In this document: positions 45,953 to 56,007 of the stretch, in pieces
How the letters are laid out: each line of letters begins with the position of its first letter
Numbering within the stretch: the first letter of the stretch is position 1
Source: Waddliaceae bacterium
GTDB taxonomy: Bacteria > Chlamydiota > Chlamydiia > Chlamydiales > GCA-2709385
Assembly: GCA_002709385.1 (NCBI GenBank)
Contig: PAQS01000036.1
Coordinates: forward strand, 42,678-106,677
Direction of reading: 5' to 3'
Length of the DNA: 64,000 bases
Position numbers and translations under genes: made by a program
Notes under the pieces: generated by a model
Databases searched by the model: none
What the model saw: the letters and a program-made list of their open reading frames with translations, nothing else
Told to the model about the DNA's origin: nothing

Positions 45953-46909
45953 ATGTCTACTGTTTACTGCCAAACTCCTATTCCTGGAGATTCCCTACGA
46001 AGCTTGCGTCAAGAATTTCCTCACTTTCAGTTTTTTCATCCTCAAGAAGGCGAAAGCCCCGATAGTAGCATTGATTGGAGTAAAGTAGAAATCCTTTACG
46101 GAAATCGTCTTTCTTCGGAACAGTTTGCATCTGCCCCTCTTCTTCATTGGATCCACTCCCCAACTCCCACATTAGACGAACTTTGCCTGGAAGATATCCA
46201 TGACAACGGCACTGTTATTGTAAGCAACACCAAAGGCGAAAACATCATTCAAGTGGGAGAATATGTGATGGGAGCTCTCCTTTCTTTTGCAAAGAATCTA
46301 TTTGAATGGAAAGAACTTGCTTCTTCTTCGAAAAGTTTATGGAACTCTTCACTAATAGAAAATATGTGGTCGATACAAAACCGCATTTTACTACAAGTTG
46401 GCTTGGGAACAATTGGTCATGAAGTGAGTCGACGCGCAAAGCAATTTGGTATGAGAGTATGGGGAGTCGACGAAACTTCTTCCTTTCACCCTTATTGTGA
46501 AAAAAATTTTCAACCTCAAGAACTCCACGCCATCATTCCCTATGCTGATGTTCTTTGCATTAGTATGCCACGTGGACCACACTACACCCCTCAATTTGGT
46601 ATAGAAGAGCTCAGTCTGCTTAAAGATGACTCTATTTTAATTATTGTAGGTGCAAGTCGTATTATCCGCGAAAGCGACCTCGTAAAAGTTGTTCTCAATA
46701 AAAAATTACGAGGAATCATCATAGATAGTTTTAATGAATCACCTTTGCCTAAATCATCACCACTTTGGTCGCTACCTAGAACTCTTATTACTCCTGAAAT
46801 AGCAACATACCCCGAATTAGAAAAACAACTTGCTTTAAAAATTTTTCGGCATAATTTAAGACATTTTGCACACACAACGTATACGCAGATGAATAATTTA
46901 GTTTACTGA
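45953..46909 (+). CDS. D-2-hydroxyacid dehydrogenase family protein lacking catalytic residues
   Basis: 318 aa, two-domain D-2-hydroxyacid dehydrogenase fold. The NAD-binding motif is intact: ILLQVGLGTIGHEVSRRA. The catalytic set is not. The usual TPH is TPEIA (Glu282 for His), the Glu of the DVFxxEP motif is Ser263 (DSFNESP), and the usual Arg falls on Ala in an ungapped alignment (IVGASRII; a 2-residue gap could restore Arg). It probably cannot catalyse the usual oxidation and may be a NAD-dependent binding or regulatory protein. Start ATG, with AGGGAT upstream. Single gene; no partner is evident. Confidence 0.8.
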   Translation: MSTVYCQTPIPGDSLRSLRQEFPHFQFFHPQEGESPDSSIDWSKVEILYGNRLSSEQFASAPLLHWIHSPTPTLDELCLEDIHDNGTVIVSNTKGENIIQVGEYVMGALLSFAKNLFEWKELASSSKSLWNSSLIENMWSIQNRILLQVGLGTIGHEVSRRAKQFGMRVWGVDETSSFHPYCEKNFQPQELHAIIPYADVLCISMPRGPHYTPQFGIEELSLLKDDSILIIVGASRIIRESDLVKVVLNKKLRGIIIDSFNESPLPKSSPLWSLPRTLITPEIATYPELEKQLALKIFRHNLRHFAHTTYTQMNNLVY

Positions 46910-46937
46910 AGATGATTTGAAAAAGAAAAAAAAAGAA

Positions 46938-47011
<74 letters not shown>

Positions 47012-47095
47012 GATGAAGATACGATCCTACCTGATTATGTATTTTCCAGGCAAATGCTTTTCGTAATCTTCTTCGGAAGAACCTTATTAAAGAAA

Positions 47096-47129
47096 TATAT
47101 GACCTCAAAGCAAGCCTTGAGGTCATATA
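47096..47129. terminator. hairpin terminator after tsp copy 2
   Basis: A 13-bp perfect stem TATATGACCTCAA / TTGAGGTCATATA with an 8-base loop ends 2 bases from the tsp copy 2 stop. T-rich sequence lies on both sides. Confidence 0.75.
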
Positions 47130-47131
47130 GT

Positions 47132-49168
47132 TTATTTTTCTATTTCTAAAACTTCTGGTATTAAATCAGGCTGTGGATCTTCTACCAAATTCAAGCCATC
47201 ACTAGGAGGAACTTGAGTAATATCTAGATGAACCATATCTTTCACAATATTGATGGCTTCTTTCAATTGACCATCTTCATCTTCACTAACTTCTTCTTTC
47301 ACACTTGTTGCTTGATTCATTTGTGCTAGGCGTTCTTCACTATTTTCTCTTAGTAAAGGGAGCATTGCCCGCCAATGTTTGTCCACTTGTTCCAGACTAG
47401 GAACATAGTGACGCTGATACCATTGAACAGCTTCTGTTTCTAAATCTTCTAATTTATCTTGATAAGATGGAGCTACTTTATCTGTACTTAATGGAAAATC
47501 AAGAAATTCTTCTCCAATATGTTTGTCTTGAAATATTCCTGGTACTTGAATATCAGAAACGACCCCAGTAATCTGCGTTGACTTACCAGATACGGTATAA
47601 TAACGACCAACTGTTACCTTGAAATAGGATTCAAGACCATCTTCTGTTACTGTTTGATGCTGAATGGAGCCCTTACCGTATGTACGATCATCTCCTACAA
47701 TAATTGCTGCTCCGTAGTCTTGTAATGCTTGTGCAACAATTTCAGCAGCGGAAGCTGAAGCTCTCGAAGTCAAAACTACAAGAGGTCCGTCGTAATAAGT
47801 ATGTCCATCTGTATCTCTGAAGTAACGTTTTTGTCCATCTGAATACTTAGAAACAACCACAACGCCGTTACTAATAAAAAGCCCCGCTACTTTCACTGCT
47901 TGCATGAGAAATCCTCCCATATTCTGGCGGAGATCTAGCACAAGCCCTTTTACTTTTCCTACTGTTTGCAATTTCTGTAAAGCAGCTCGTACATCTTGTT
48001 CACTGCTGATTCCATTCGCACCTTCATAAAAAGAGTGAAGGACAATTGTTCCTATGATTCCATCTCCAAAAGGAACCCAACTAAGATCAACTCTATTTTC
48101 ATCAATATCGATACGCTTACGAACGAGTTCTACATTAAAAAAATGCTCTCTTTCTTGAGCTGTTCCGCGATCTTCAAGTCTCACCAAGCCAAGAACTACA
48201 GAGCTGGACTCTTGTCCTCTTACCATATCTAAAATATGCTCAAATGAATAACCCGCAATCGCCTGTCCATCTACTTCAATCAAACGATCTTCTTCTTGAA
48301 CTAAACCGCTCTTTACAGCTGGCCCCCCTTTAATCAAACGGGTAACCATAATTCCATCAATCGTCTCTTGCAGAACAATTCCAATTCCATGAAAACCTTT
48401 CTGTAAACGTACTTTCATATCATAGGCTTCTTGAGGGCTAAAAAATGCTGTATGAGAATCGAGACTTTTTGTAAGAGATTTTAAGATATGTACAACCAAA
48501 CGATGTTTTTTCTTATCTTCATCAATAGGTTTGCCTAAGTCATTTAAAAACAAATAGTCATTTTCTGCATTTCTCACGAATCGCTCGTAAAGAGCTAGCA
48601 CTTCAATCAAGCGTTCTTGTACACGCTCTTTTCCTACTTTTTGCTCTTGAGCTGCTACAAAGCGTACCATCTGTTGCTCTAAACGATCTCGTAATTCTTC
48701 TTCGCTTTCAGCCCATTCTTGCTTTTCATATGGATCTCTATTCTCTAATTTTACTGGAACACTCAAACGCTCTTTGGCATGCAAAACAAAATTCAATCTC
48801 CACTTTCGAGATCTTTCAATCACTTTTTGTACCATATCATTTAAAGATGCATAGGATGAAAAGTCGTTATTTTGATACTCTTGTAAAACATTTTCCCAAT
48901 AGCCTTCTGAATGCTCTGTTATTTTTTCTACTTCTTCTTTAGTAAAATACATACGATCTGGATCAAAGTGGTCTAAATACACCAAAAACGAGCGCCTAAG
49001 TACCTCTGCATTCACCATTTTCTCATCTACATGATAATCAAATATTTGCTTCATTATCTGAGGTATATCGCTTTCTTTCAGTAGAGGAGCTTCAGCTGCA
49101 TAGATCCCTGCAAATAAAAAATTAAACAAAAGAGATAAAGTCACTAAGAACTTTTTGGACTGTGCCAT
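47132..49168 (-). CDS. tail-specific (C-terminal processing) protease Tsp, copy 2
   Basis: S41 protease, 678 aa, about 35 residues longer than copy 1. Signal peptide at 1-25 (MAQSKKFLVTLSLLFNFLFA...). PDZ domain about 250-330 (GFHGIGIVLQET, IKGGPAVKSGLVQ). The catalytic block is SASAAE with the middle Ser kept; the Asp of LQDYG and the Lys of YGKG are present. The second Ser of the usual SASASE is Ala but is not the nucleophile in Prc. GAGGAG stands 6 bases before the ATG. This copy is the one near rpsL, as CT441 is in Chlamydia. Confidence 0.93.
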   Translation of the reverse strand: MAQSKKFLVTLSLLFNFLFAGIYAAEAPLLKESDIPQIMKQIFDYHVDEKMVNAEVLRRSFLVYLDHFDPDRMYFTKEEVEKITEHSEGYWENVLQEYQNNDFSSYASLNDMVQKVIERSRKWRLNFVLHAKERLSVPVKLENRDPYEKQEWAESEEELRDRLEQQMVRFVAAQEQKVGKERVQERLIEVLALYERFVRNAENDYLFLNDLGKPIDEDKKKHRLVVHILKSLTKSLDSHTAFFSPQEAYDMKVRLQKGFHGIGIVLQETIDGIMVTRLIKGGPAVKSGLVQEEDRLIEVDGQAIAGYSFEHILDMVRGQESSSVVLGLVRLEDRGTAQEREHFFNVELVRKRIDIDENRVDLSWVPFGDGIIGTIVLHSFYEGANGISSEQDVRAALQKLQTVGKVKGLVLDLRQNMGGFLMQAVKVAGLFISNGVVVVSKYSDGQKRYFRDTDGHTYYDGPLVVLTSRASASAAEIVAQALQDYGAAIIVGDDRTYGKGSIQHQTVTEDGLESYFKVTVGRYYTVSGKSTQITGVVSDIQVPGIFQDKHIGEEFLDFPLSTDKVAPSYQDKLEDLETEAVQWYQRHYVPSLEQVDKHWRAMLPLLRENSEERLAQMNQATSVKEEVSEDEDGQLKEAINIVKDMVHLDITQVPPSDGLNLVEDPQPDLIPEVLEIEK

Positions 49169-49391
49169 GGTTTCTCCTCAAACTATTGGTGCTTAGGTTG
49201 GCTGAGTAATTTTCTCTGTATTGTGCATGCAAATTCGTCTATCCTTTGGCTTGCTCAAGACGAGTTTTTAGCCAAAAACAGCACAACGCTGCTCAGACAT
49301 ATTCTTTTTCGACACCTTGTGAGAATTTCTTTAGTCTTATTTCAGAAATCAGAGTTGTTAAGGGAGAGGTCTTTTTGTTATAAGTACTGTT

Positions 49392-50126
49392 ATGATTACA
49401 ACTACCAACCAACAATCTTATTCATTAGACACATTTGAAGGTCCTTTAGATTTTCTTTGGTACCTTGTGCAAAAGAATGAAATCGATATTTATGAAATTG
49501 CTATTCAGGACATTACTGCACAGTTTTTGTCTCATTTAGATCAAGCAATGGAATTAAGTATGGATAAAGGTGCTGAATTTTTATCTGTTGCAGCTTCTCT
49601 TATGTTGGTGAAGAGTCGAAGCCTACTTCCTCAAGAAACACTTTTAGATGAAGAAGAGCAGGAATTAGACCCAAAATTTGCAATCATTCATCAGCTAGTC
49701 GATTACTGCAAATTCAAAGGTTTGGCGAAAGCTTTATCTGATAAGGAAGAGGAAGCTCAAGGGTTCTTTCATCGAGGGGTCCGGCCACCAGTCCTTGAAA
49801 AACCTCCTGGTGTTGAGCACTTAAGCCTCGAAGAACTCTCAGGAATGTTTGAAGAGCTGATTGTCAGAGCTGCTGATAACCCTATCTCTCTTATCCATGA
49901 AGAAGAATGGCGTATTTCAGATAAAATTCGCTACTTACGTAGACAGACTGAAGGTGGGCAGCGCTTATCATTCAAGCAATTGTTTTCTATTAATATGAGT
50001 AGAGGAGAACTCATTGTCACCTTTTTAGCTTTATTAGAACTTATGAAGCTTGGTGGTATTGGAGTTGTACAAGAAACAGAGACTGGAGAGGTTTGGATCC
50101 TCTCCCAACCCGATCAGGTCCAATGA
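49392..50126 (+). CDS. scpA: segregation and condensation protein A
   Basis: Kleisin subunit of the SMC-ScpAB condensin. 244 aa. The N-terminal FEGPLDFLWYLVQKNEIDIY is the family signature; LSVAASLMLVKSRSLLP and the C-terminal winged helix (MSRGELIVTFLALLELMKLG) follow. The stop overlaps the scpB start (ATGA), so the two are coupled. Confidence 0.95.
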   Translation: MITTTNQQSYSLDTFEGPLDFLWYLVQKNEIDIYEIAIQDITAQFLSHLDQAMELSMDKGAEFLSVAASLMLVKSRSLLPQETLLDEEEQELDPKFAIIHQLVDYCKFKGLAKALSDKEEEAQGFFHRGVRPPVLEKPPGVEHLSLEELSGMFEELIVRAADNPISLIHEEEWRISDKIRYLRRQTEGGQRLSFKQLFSINMSRGELIVTFLALLELMKLGGIGVVQETETGEVWILSQPDQVQ

Positions 50127-50872
50127 GCAAAGAACTCAATTTATTTGAAGAGGAAGTTGAAGTCCTTCCTCCAGGTTCTCTAGAAGAGGGAGAACTTATC
50201 CGATTATTAGATAAGATTAAATCTAATGCTGCAACAAGCGCAAAAGAACAAGAGCTTCGTGATGAAGTAAAACAGGTGATTGAAGCCGTTCTCTTTGCAA
50301 GTAGTGAACCAATATCTTTTAAAAAATTACGTGAAGTAACGGATTCAGTACATACTTTCCCTCCTCGTACCCTCATGGGTCTCATTAAAGAGTTACGTGA
50401 CGAATATGATGAACGTAAAAAACCCTATCAAATTGATGAGATTGGTAATGGTCTTGTTCTTCGCACAAGACCTAGTTATGGAGAGTACATACGTCTTCTT
50501 TATCGCAACAAACGACTTGAAAAACTTTCGCAAGCAGCCACGGAAGTTTTAGCAATTATTGCTTACCGCCAACCAATCACAAGAGCAAAAGTAGAAGCTA
50601 TAAGAGGAGTTGACTCTTCCGGAATCATGCTCACTTTGCAAGAACGAGGACTCATTGAAGTTGTTGGTCGCTTAGATGCACCAGGAAGGCCATCTCTTTG
50701 GGCAACAACTCCAGCTTTTCTCTCTCATTTTGGTTTACGAGGACTTGATCACTTGCCAAAACTAGGCGATAAAGCACAAGAAGCTGATGAAAAAGTACAA
50801 GAGTTTCTCTCACAACCTAAGATTAAACCGTCTCAAGCTGTGGAAGCTTCTCCTCTTCCTAATCCAGTTTAG
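50123..50872 (+). CDS. scpB: segregation and condensation protein B
   Basis: ScpA-binding tandem winged-helix protein, about 249 aa from ATG 50123, which overlaps the scpA TGA. An in-frame start at 50093 would lie well inside scpA. An acidic N-terminal tail of about 50 residues precedes the domain (IEAVLFASSEPISFKKLREV). The second half has YRQPITRAKVEAIRGVDSS and GRLDAPGRPSLWATT, hallmarks of ScpB. Confidence 0.94.
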   Translation: MSKELNLFEEEVEVLPPGSLEEGELIRLLDKIKSNAATSAKEQELRDEVKQVIEAVLFASSEPISFKKLREVTDSVHTFPPRTLMGLIKELRDEYDERKKPYQIDEIGNGLVLRTRPSYGEYIRLLYRNKRLEKLSQAATEVLAIIAYRQPITRAKVEAIRGVDSSGIMLTLQERGLIEVVGRLDAPGRPSLWATTPAFLSHFGLRGLDHLPKLGDKAQEADEKVQEFLSQPKIKPSQAVEASPLPNPV

Positions 50873-50878
50873 AGCTAT

Positions 50879-51041
50879 AATAGCTATCTAATCCCTGATG
50901 CTAAAAAAGTTCCTATGGAATTTTTTCTCAACCCTGCTTCTTATTCAGGTCTTGAGGAATTAAGCTCTTTACCTTTATACCTCCTAAACAATCTTAAGAA
51001 GTATAAACAAACAAGCTTCCTGTGCGGATTAGGTAGCCATT
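50879..51041. repeat. long-range inverted repeat after scpB
   Basis: AATAGCTATCTAATCC (50879-50894) and GGATTAGGTAGCCATT (51026-51041) can pair over 16 bases with two G-T pairs around a 131-base loop that has no gene. The second arm holds the same GGTAGCCATT core as the hairpins at 10672 and 19556. Role unknown: remnant of a mobile hairpin family or a structured 3' region. Confidence 0.5.
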
Positions 51042-51047
51042 GGAGCT

Positions 51048-51075
51048 TAGAGGCCTTAATATAAGCCTCTATTTT
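51048..51075. terminator. terminator between scpB and the coiled-coil gene
   Basis: TAGAGGC / GCCTCTA stem with a 10-base loop, followed by TTTTG. It lies between convergent genes and may serve both. Confidence 0.6.
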
Positions 51076-51101
51076 GACCTCATCTTCTGCCTAATCTATA
51101 T

Positions 51102-52124
51102 TTAAGCCACAGCACACTGGCTTAAATACTCATCATTTTCCAAAGCAAGTTCCAATCGACAAATCACTTTTTCAACTCCAGATAGCATTTGTCGAAACCG
51201 TTGATACAATTCTTCTGCAATATCTACATTATTTCTTTCATGTTTAAGAAGAACTGTGATCATATCTTCTAAAGCTTCTTGTTGCTCTTCTGATAAAGAT
51301 TCTTTATTCAATTTTTTCCTCTCTTCTTTAAGAGAAGATAAAATTCTAATACCGTCCTCCTTCCAAAGTTTTAAATCCTCACGCATTTGATAGAGATCTG
51401 TATCCAATAAATGGTGCCAAATCGCTATTTTACTAAAAACTTCACAACTTTGGCTGGTAACTTCTTTTTCCTGACCATTACTTCTATTCCAATTTTTATC
51501 TTTTGCTATCTCAGCAACAAATTCTCCTTGTACCCCTAAATTACGCAGACATTGAGTGTATCTATTATAAAAATCAGAAATTTTATGTTGTTTTTTGGCT
51601 CCTTCAATAAACAAAAGAAATTCTTTTATTTCTTTGCTCTTAGAAGATTTTCTGATCTCTTCATAGAGTTTTTCATACTCTCCTTGAAAATTTCCTTCCG
51701 CACGCTCCCAACGACTAAAAAATGTAGAATCAATTTGCCCTATTTCATGCTCTACCCAATTATTAATTTGCTGTACTTCCATTTGAGCTACATTATAAAT
51801 CCTAGCGTCCAGCTCTTCTATCAAGCCATGGTAAAAAAATTCTATTTTGGGCTCCCAAAGCATTGCATACCACGCATTATGCGCCTCATCAAAATTCTTC
51901 TTTGTTTTTTGAACCTTTTCTTTAAGCTCTAATAATTTTTCTAAGGAAGGGTAAACCCCATCACGATCAATAGATATAGGTAAGGATTTTAAGCTCTCTT
52001 TCAAGTCTTCAAAACGCTTCTGTAAATCAGAATTCCAAGAGCGTGCCCACTTTTCACTATATGCATTGAATTCTTGAACTGCTTTTTCAAACTCTACCTT
52101 TAATTCATACGCCGAATGAATCAT
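51102..52124 (-). CDS. unknown helical, coiled-coil-rich protein
   Basis: 340 aa, rich in Glu, Lys, Leu and Trp, with long heptad-like stretches from end to end and no membrane segment or signal peptide. No enzymatic motif is seen. The N-terminus (MIHSAYELKVEFEKAVQEFN) and several Trp-containing helices (KWARSWNSDL, AHNAWYAMLW, IAIWHHLLDTDLY) suggest a helical bundle. GGAGGAG stands 4 bases before the ATG, so it is well translated. A secreted effector, chaperone or structural protein are all possible; the sequence does not decide. Confidence 0.6.
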   Translation of the reverse strand: MIHSAYELKVEFEKAVQEFNAYSEKWARSWNSDLQKRFEDLKESLKSLPISIDRDGVYPSLEKLLELKEKVQKTKKNFDEAHNAWYAMLWEPKIEFFYHGLIEELDARIYNVAQMEVQQINNWVEHEIGQIDSTFFSRWERAEGNFQGEYEKLYEEIRKSSKSKEIKEFLLFIEGAKKQHKISDFYNRYTQCLRNLGVQGEFVAEIAKDKNWNRSNGQEKEVTSQSCEVFSKIAIWHHLLDTDLYQMREDLKLWKEDGIRILSSLKEERKKLNKESLSEEQQEALEDMITVLLKHERNNVDIAEELYQRFRQMLSGVEKVICRLELALENDEYLSQCAVA

Positions 52125-52408
52125 TTCTCCTCCGAAAATTAAATTTATTATAACTTTTATATTATAAACTATTTTAATTTAATTATTTAAAAATGTTTTT
52201 CCTTGTCTTTACAAGAATTTAACAATAAAAAAAGAAACAGCTTTATTTAACTCTAAATCAAGTACCTATACTAATATTTCTTTTTGCCATTAAAGCTAGT
52301 GGCGGTATATACTCTGTAGATCGTCTAAAACCTTCGAATCACTCTATATTTGCCTTGATACTTTCGTATGGGGCTCCAATTTTTAATGGAATAAGGAGAG
52401 AGAGGCGT
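52125..52408. promoter_or_regulatory. spacer upstream of rpsL
   Basis: About 280 bases between the divergent coiled-coil gene and rpsL, AT-rich near the former. It must hold the promoter of the rpsL-rpsG-fusA-rpsJ operon. No leader hairpin of the S7-binding kind was recognised here. Confidence 0.35.
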
Positions 52409-52780
52409 ATGCCTACAACAAACCAGTTGGTTCGCAAGCCACGCAAGCGCAAAACACAGCGCAGCAAGTCGCCGGCGTTACAGAAATGTCCTCAGCGTCG
52501 GGGAGTATGTCTTCAAGTGAAGACAAAAACACCACGTAAACCTAACTCAGCTCTACGAAAAGTAGCTTGGGTTCGTTTATCTAACGGGCAAGAAGTGATT
52601 GCCTATATTCCTGGTGAAGGCCACAACTTACAAGAGCACAGTATCGTTTTGGTACGTGGTGGTCGAGTAAAAGACCTTCCTGGTGTTCGTTATCACATCG
52701 TGCGAGGTGCACTTGATACGGCTCCTGTACAGGACCGCAAACAGAGAAGATCTAAATACGGCGCGAAGCGTCCTAAGTAA
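52409..52780 (+). CDS. rpsL: 30S ribosomal protein S12
   Basis: 123 aa decoding-centre protein. Start ATG 52409 ([15 protein letters not shown]) with AAGGAG upstream; an in-frame ATG at 52355 is too early for the family. [20 protein letters not shown] has Arg at position 43, where E. coli and C. trachomatis have Lys. Lys-to-Arg there is a known streptomycin-resistance change. The second loop [13 protein letters not shown] is standard. Confidence 0.97.
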   Translation: MPTTNQLVRKPRKRKTQRSKSPALQKCPQRRGVCLQVKTKTPRKPNSALRKVAWVRLSNGQEVIAYIPGEGHNLQEHSIVLVRGGRVKDLPGVRYHIVRGALDTAPVQDRKQRRSKYGAKRPK

Positions 52781-52938
52781 CAAAGGATATCTCGAATAGG
52801 TATCCTAGTTCGTGATTTGCATTCTTCATAAGAAGAATTTGAATCACGCACGGGTTGTCTGCATTCCAGCAACAATCGAGTGAAGCTACTAGGATCTTAC
52901 GCTTAGATACGTTAACTTTTAAATTACAAGGAATTAGG

Positions 52939-53415
52939 ATGTCTAGAAGACACCGTGCGGAAAAGCGAGAGACTGAGCCGGATCCAGTTTATGGAAGCAC
53001 AGTACTTGCAAAGTTCATCAATAAAATCATGCTTTCGGGCAAGAAGTCCGTGGCGCGCCGTGTGGTTTACGAAGCGATTGAAAAATTTGCTAAGCGTGTA
53101 AACCGCGAAGAAGAGGCTCTTGATGCGTTTTTGGAAGCTCTTGAGAACGCGAAGCCTACTCTTGAAGTAAAATCTCGTCGTATTGGTGGTGCTACTTACC
53201 AAGTACCGATTGAGATTGCTCCTCACCGTCGTACATCTTTGGCGATGCGTTGGATTATTGCTTATTCTCGTTCTAAGCCAGGTCGTTCTATGATTGACGC
53301 TTTGAGCACTGAGTTATCTGACTGCTACAACAAGCAGGGAACTACGATTAAGAAGAAAGACGACACGCACCGTATGGCGGAAGCTAACAAAGCATTCGCT
53401 CATTACAAGTGGTAG
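52939..53415 (+). CDS. rpsG: 30S ribosomal protein S7
   Basis: 158 aa, normal length, from ATG 52939 (MSRRHRAEKRE) with AAGGA upstream. Nucleates folding of the 16S rRNA 3' domain. SGKKSVARRVVYEAIE, RRIGGATYQVPIEI and SLAMRWIIAYSRSKPGRSM are typical. The 158-base gap after rpsL and the 9-base gap before fusA are usual for a str-type operon. Confidence 0.97.
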   Translation: MSRRHRAEKRETEPDPVYGSTVLAKFINKIMLSGKKSVARRVVYEAIEKFAKRVNREEEALDAFLEALENAKPTLEVKSRRIGGATYQVPIEIAPHRRTSLAMRWIIAYSRSKPGRSMIDALSTELSDCYNKQGTTIKKKDDTHRMAEANKAFAHYKW

Positions 53416-53424
53416 GAGACGAGA

Positions 53425-55518
53425 ATGGCTAAGAGACCAGAAAATCAGCCGATCGACAAAGTACGTAATATCGGTATTATGGCGCACATTGATGCTGGTA
53501 AGACGACGACAACTGAGCGTATTCTTTATTATGCCGGGATTGTACACCGTATTGGTGAAGTACATGACGGTGCTGCGACTATGGACTGGATGGAGCAGGA
53601 GCAAGAACGTGGTATTACCATTACTTCTGCTGCGACTACAGTATTCTGGAAAGACTGTAAAGTAAACATCATTGATACTCCTGGACACGTTGACTTTACT
53701 GTAGAAGTAGAGCGTTCTCTTCGTATCCTTGATGGTGCTGTAGCAGTATTCTGCGCGGTATCTGGAGTTGAGCCACAGTCTGAGACTGTATGGCGTCAAG
53801 GTGAGAAGTACAGTGTTCCTCGTATTGCGTTCGTTAACAAAATGGACCGTGCTGGTGCTGACTTCTTCGAAGCTGTAGAAACCATGAAAGACCGTTTAGG
53901 GGCGAATGCAGTTCCTGTACATTGTCCAATTGGTGCTGAGTCTGAATTCCAAGGAATGGTTGACCTCGTTACAATGAAGGCATTGATCTTCAAAGACGAG
54001 ACTCAAGGTTCTGAATGGGATGAAGTTGAGATTCCAGAAGATCTTAAAGAAAAGTGTGATGAACTGCGCGCAACACTTCTTGACGAAGTTGCTACAGCAG
54101 ACGAAACAAACGAAGCTTTTCTTGAGAAAGTTTTGGAAGACCCAGACAGTCTAACAGAAGAAGAAATCCACGCTGCTATTCGTAATGCAGTATGTCAGAA
54201 CAAGATTAACCCTGTTCTTTGTGGATCAGCCTTTAAAAACAAGGGTGTTCAGCAACTGCTTGACGCTATTGTAAAATGGTTACCTTCTCCTCTTGATCGT
54301 GGAATTATCAAAGCAACAAACACAGAAACTGAAGAGCAAGTAGAATTGAAGCCTTCAGATGACGAGCCGTTTACAGCTTTGGCATTTAAAATCATGACGG
54401 ATCCTTTTGTTGGTCGTCTAACTTACGTTCGTATCTATAGTGGTTGCCTTGAAAAAGGTGCTTCTGTGAAGAATGCTACGAAAGATAAAAAAGAGCGTGT
54501 TCCACGTGCGGTAGAGATGCATGCTAACAAGCGTGAAGAGCGTGATGCCTTCTTCGCTGGTGATATTGCTGCTATTCCTGGCCTTAAGCACACCACTACT
54601 GGTGATACTTTATGTGCTAGTGACCTTGATATCGCCCTTGAGAAAATGGACTTCCCTGAGCCAGTTATTAACATGGCTATTGAGCCTAAGTCTAAAGCAG
54701 ACCGTGAAAAGCTTGCTGTTGCTCTTGGTGCTCTTTCGGAAGAAGATCCTACTTTCCGTGTATCAAGTGATGAAGAAACTGGTCAAACAATTATTGCGGG
54801 TATGGGAGAGCTTCACCTTGACGTTCTTCGTGACCGTATGATGCGTGAGTTTAAGGTAGAAGCTAACGTGGGTAGCCCACAGGTATCTTACCGTGAAACA
54901 ATCACGCAGGCTGGAAAGCAAGAGACCAAGTTTGTTAAGCAGAGTGGTGGACGTGGTCAGTACGCGCACGTTGTTCTTGAAGTTGAGCCTAATGAGCCTG
55001 GAAAAGGAAATGAAGTTGTCAGCAAGATTGTTGGTGGTGTCATTCCAAAAGAATACATTCCAGCTGTCATTAAAGGGGTTGAAGAAGGTCTAGATACTGG
55101 TGTCTTGGCTGGTTACAACCTTGTCGATGTAAAAGTAGCGATCGTATTCGGTTCTTACCATGATGTCGACTCTAATGAAATGGCCTTTAAGATTTGCGGT
55201 TCCATGGCTGTTCGCGATGCATGTAAAGCATGTAAAGCGGTAATTCTAGAACCTATCATGAAGGTAGCTGTGCTTACTCCAGAAGAACATATGGGTGATG
55301 TAATTGGAGACTTAAACCGTCGCCGCGCTCGTATTACTGGACAGCAAGCTGGTAAAGGTGGAATTCAGACAGTTCAGGCAGATGTACCTCTAGCCGAAAT
55401 GTTTGGTTACACTACAACACTACGCTCTTTGACTAAAGGTCGTGGAACTTCAAGTATGGAACCTAAGTGTTTTGAGCGTGTTCCAGCTAAGAAACAAGAA
55501 GAAATCATTAATCAGTAG
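53425..55518 (+). CDS. fusA: elongation factor G
   Basis: Translocation GTPase, 697 aa. G1 is [19 protein letters not shown], switch II is DTPGHVDF, and G4 is NKMD. Domains II-V follow, with [10 protein letters not shown] in domain III and RGQYAHV and [10 protein letters not shown] in domain IV. One EF-G only in the window. Part of the rpsL-rpsG-fusA-rpsJ operon. Codon use is typical of a highly expressed gene. Confidence 0.98.
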   Translation: MAKRPENQPIDKVRNIGIMAHIDAGKTTTTERILYYAGIVHRIGEVHDGAATMDWMEQEQERGITITSAATTVFWKDCKVNIIDTPGHVDFTVEVERSLRILDGAVAVFCAVSGVEPQSETVWRQGEKYSVPRIAFVNKMDRAGADFFEAVETMKDRLGANAVPVHCPIGAESEFQGMVDLVTMKALIFKDETQGSEWDEVEIPEDLKEKCDELRATLLDEVATADETNEAFLEKVLEDPDSLTEEEIHAAIRNAVCQNKINPVLCGSAFKNKGVQQLLDAIVKWLPSPLDRGIIKATNTETEEQVELKPSDDEPFTALAFKIMTDPFVGRLTYVRIYSGCLEKGASVKNATKDKKERVPRAVEMHANKREERDAFFAGDIAAIPGLKHTTTGDTLCASDLDIALEKMDFPEPVINMAIEPKSKADREKLAVALGALSEEDPTFRVSSDEETGQTIIAGMGELHLDVLRDRMMREFKVEANVGSPQVSYRETITQAGKQETKFVKQSGGRGQYAHVVLEVEPNEPGKGNEVVSKIVGGVIPKEYIPAVIKGVEEGLDTGVLAGYNLVDVKVAIVFGSYHDVDSNEMAFKICGSMAVRDACKACKAVILEPIMKVAVLTPEEHMGDVIGDLNRRRARITGQQAGKGGIQTVQADVPLAEMFGYTTTLRSLTKGRGTSSMEPKCFERVPAKKQEEIINQ

Positions 55519-55526
55519 GAAACGAA

Positions 55527-55859
55527 ATGTCTAAACAAGCAACTAAACAGCCTGCGACGAAGAAAATTCGTATTCGCCTTAAAGGCTATGACCAACGTTT
55601 GCTCGATCGTTCTGCTGCTGATATTGTGGAAACAGCAAAGCGCACAGGTTCTGGTGTAGCAGGTCCTATTCCCCTGCCTACACGCCGTGAAGTTTACACG
55701 GTACTGCGATCTCCACATGTCGACCGCAAGTCCCGCGAGCAATTTGAGATTCGCACTCATAAGCGACTCATCGATATCATTAAGCCTAGTGCTAAAACAA
55801 TCGATGCTCTTAAAGAGCTAGCACTACCAGCTGGTGTTGATATCAAAATCAAAGCGTAA
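55527..55859 (+). CDS. rpsJ: 30S ribosomal protein S10
   Basis: 110 aa, with a short basic N-terminal tail ([16 protein letters not shown]) before the conserved [38 protein letters not shown] and [15 protein letters not shown] are typical. S10 behind fusA rather than at the head of the S10 operon is the order known from Chlamydia (CT436-CT437). Confidence 0.97.
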   Translation: MSKQATKQPATKKIRIRLKGYDQRLLDRSAADIVETAKRTGSGVAGPIPLPTRREVYTVLRSPHVDRKSREQFEIRTHKRLIDIIKPSAKTIDALKELALPAGVDIKIKA

Positions 55860-55881
55860 GTTCTTCTTTCACTTTGAGCAT

Positions 55882-55913
55882 AAAGAGGCCCTAAGAGATC
55901 TTAGGGCCTCTTT
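55882..55913 (+). terminator. strong intrinsic terminator of the rpsL-rpsJ operon
   Basis: A 14-bp perfect stem AAAGAGGCCCTAAG / CTTAGGGCCTCTTT with loop AGAT is followed by more T, 22 bases after the rpsJ stop. Textbook shape. Confidence 0.93.
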
Positions 55914-56007
55914 TTTTATAAAAAAAGATGACAGGTTAAAAATTTTACCATATCTTCTCTCCTCTAGAACTCAAAACCCACCTTAATCAAGAATCAAGGA
56001 GAATACG

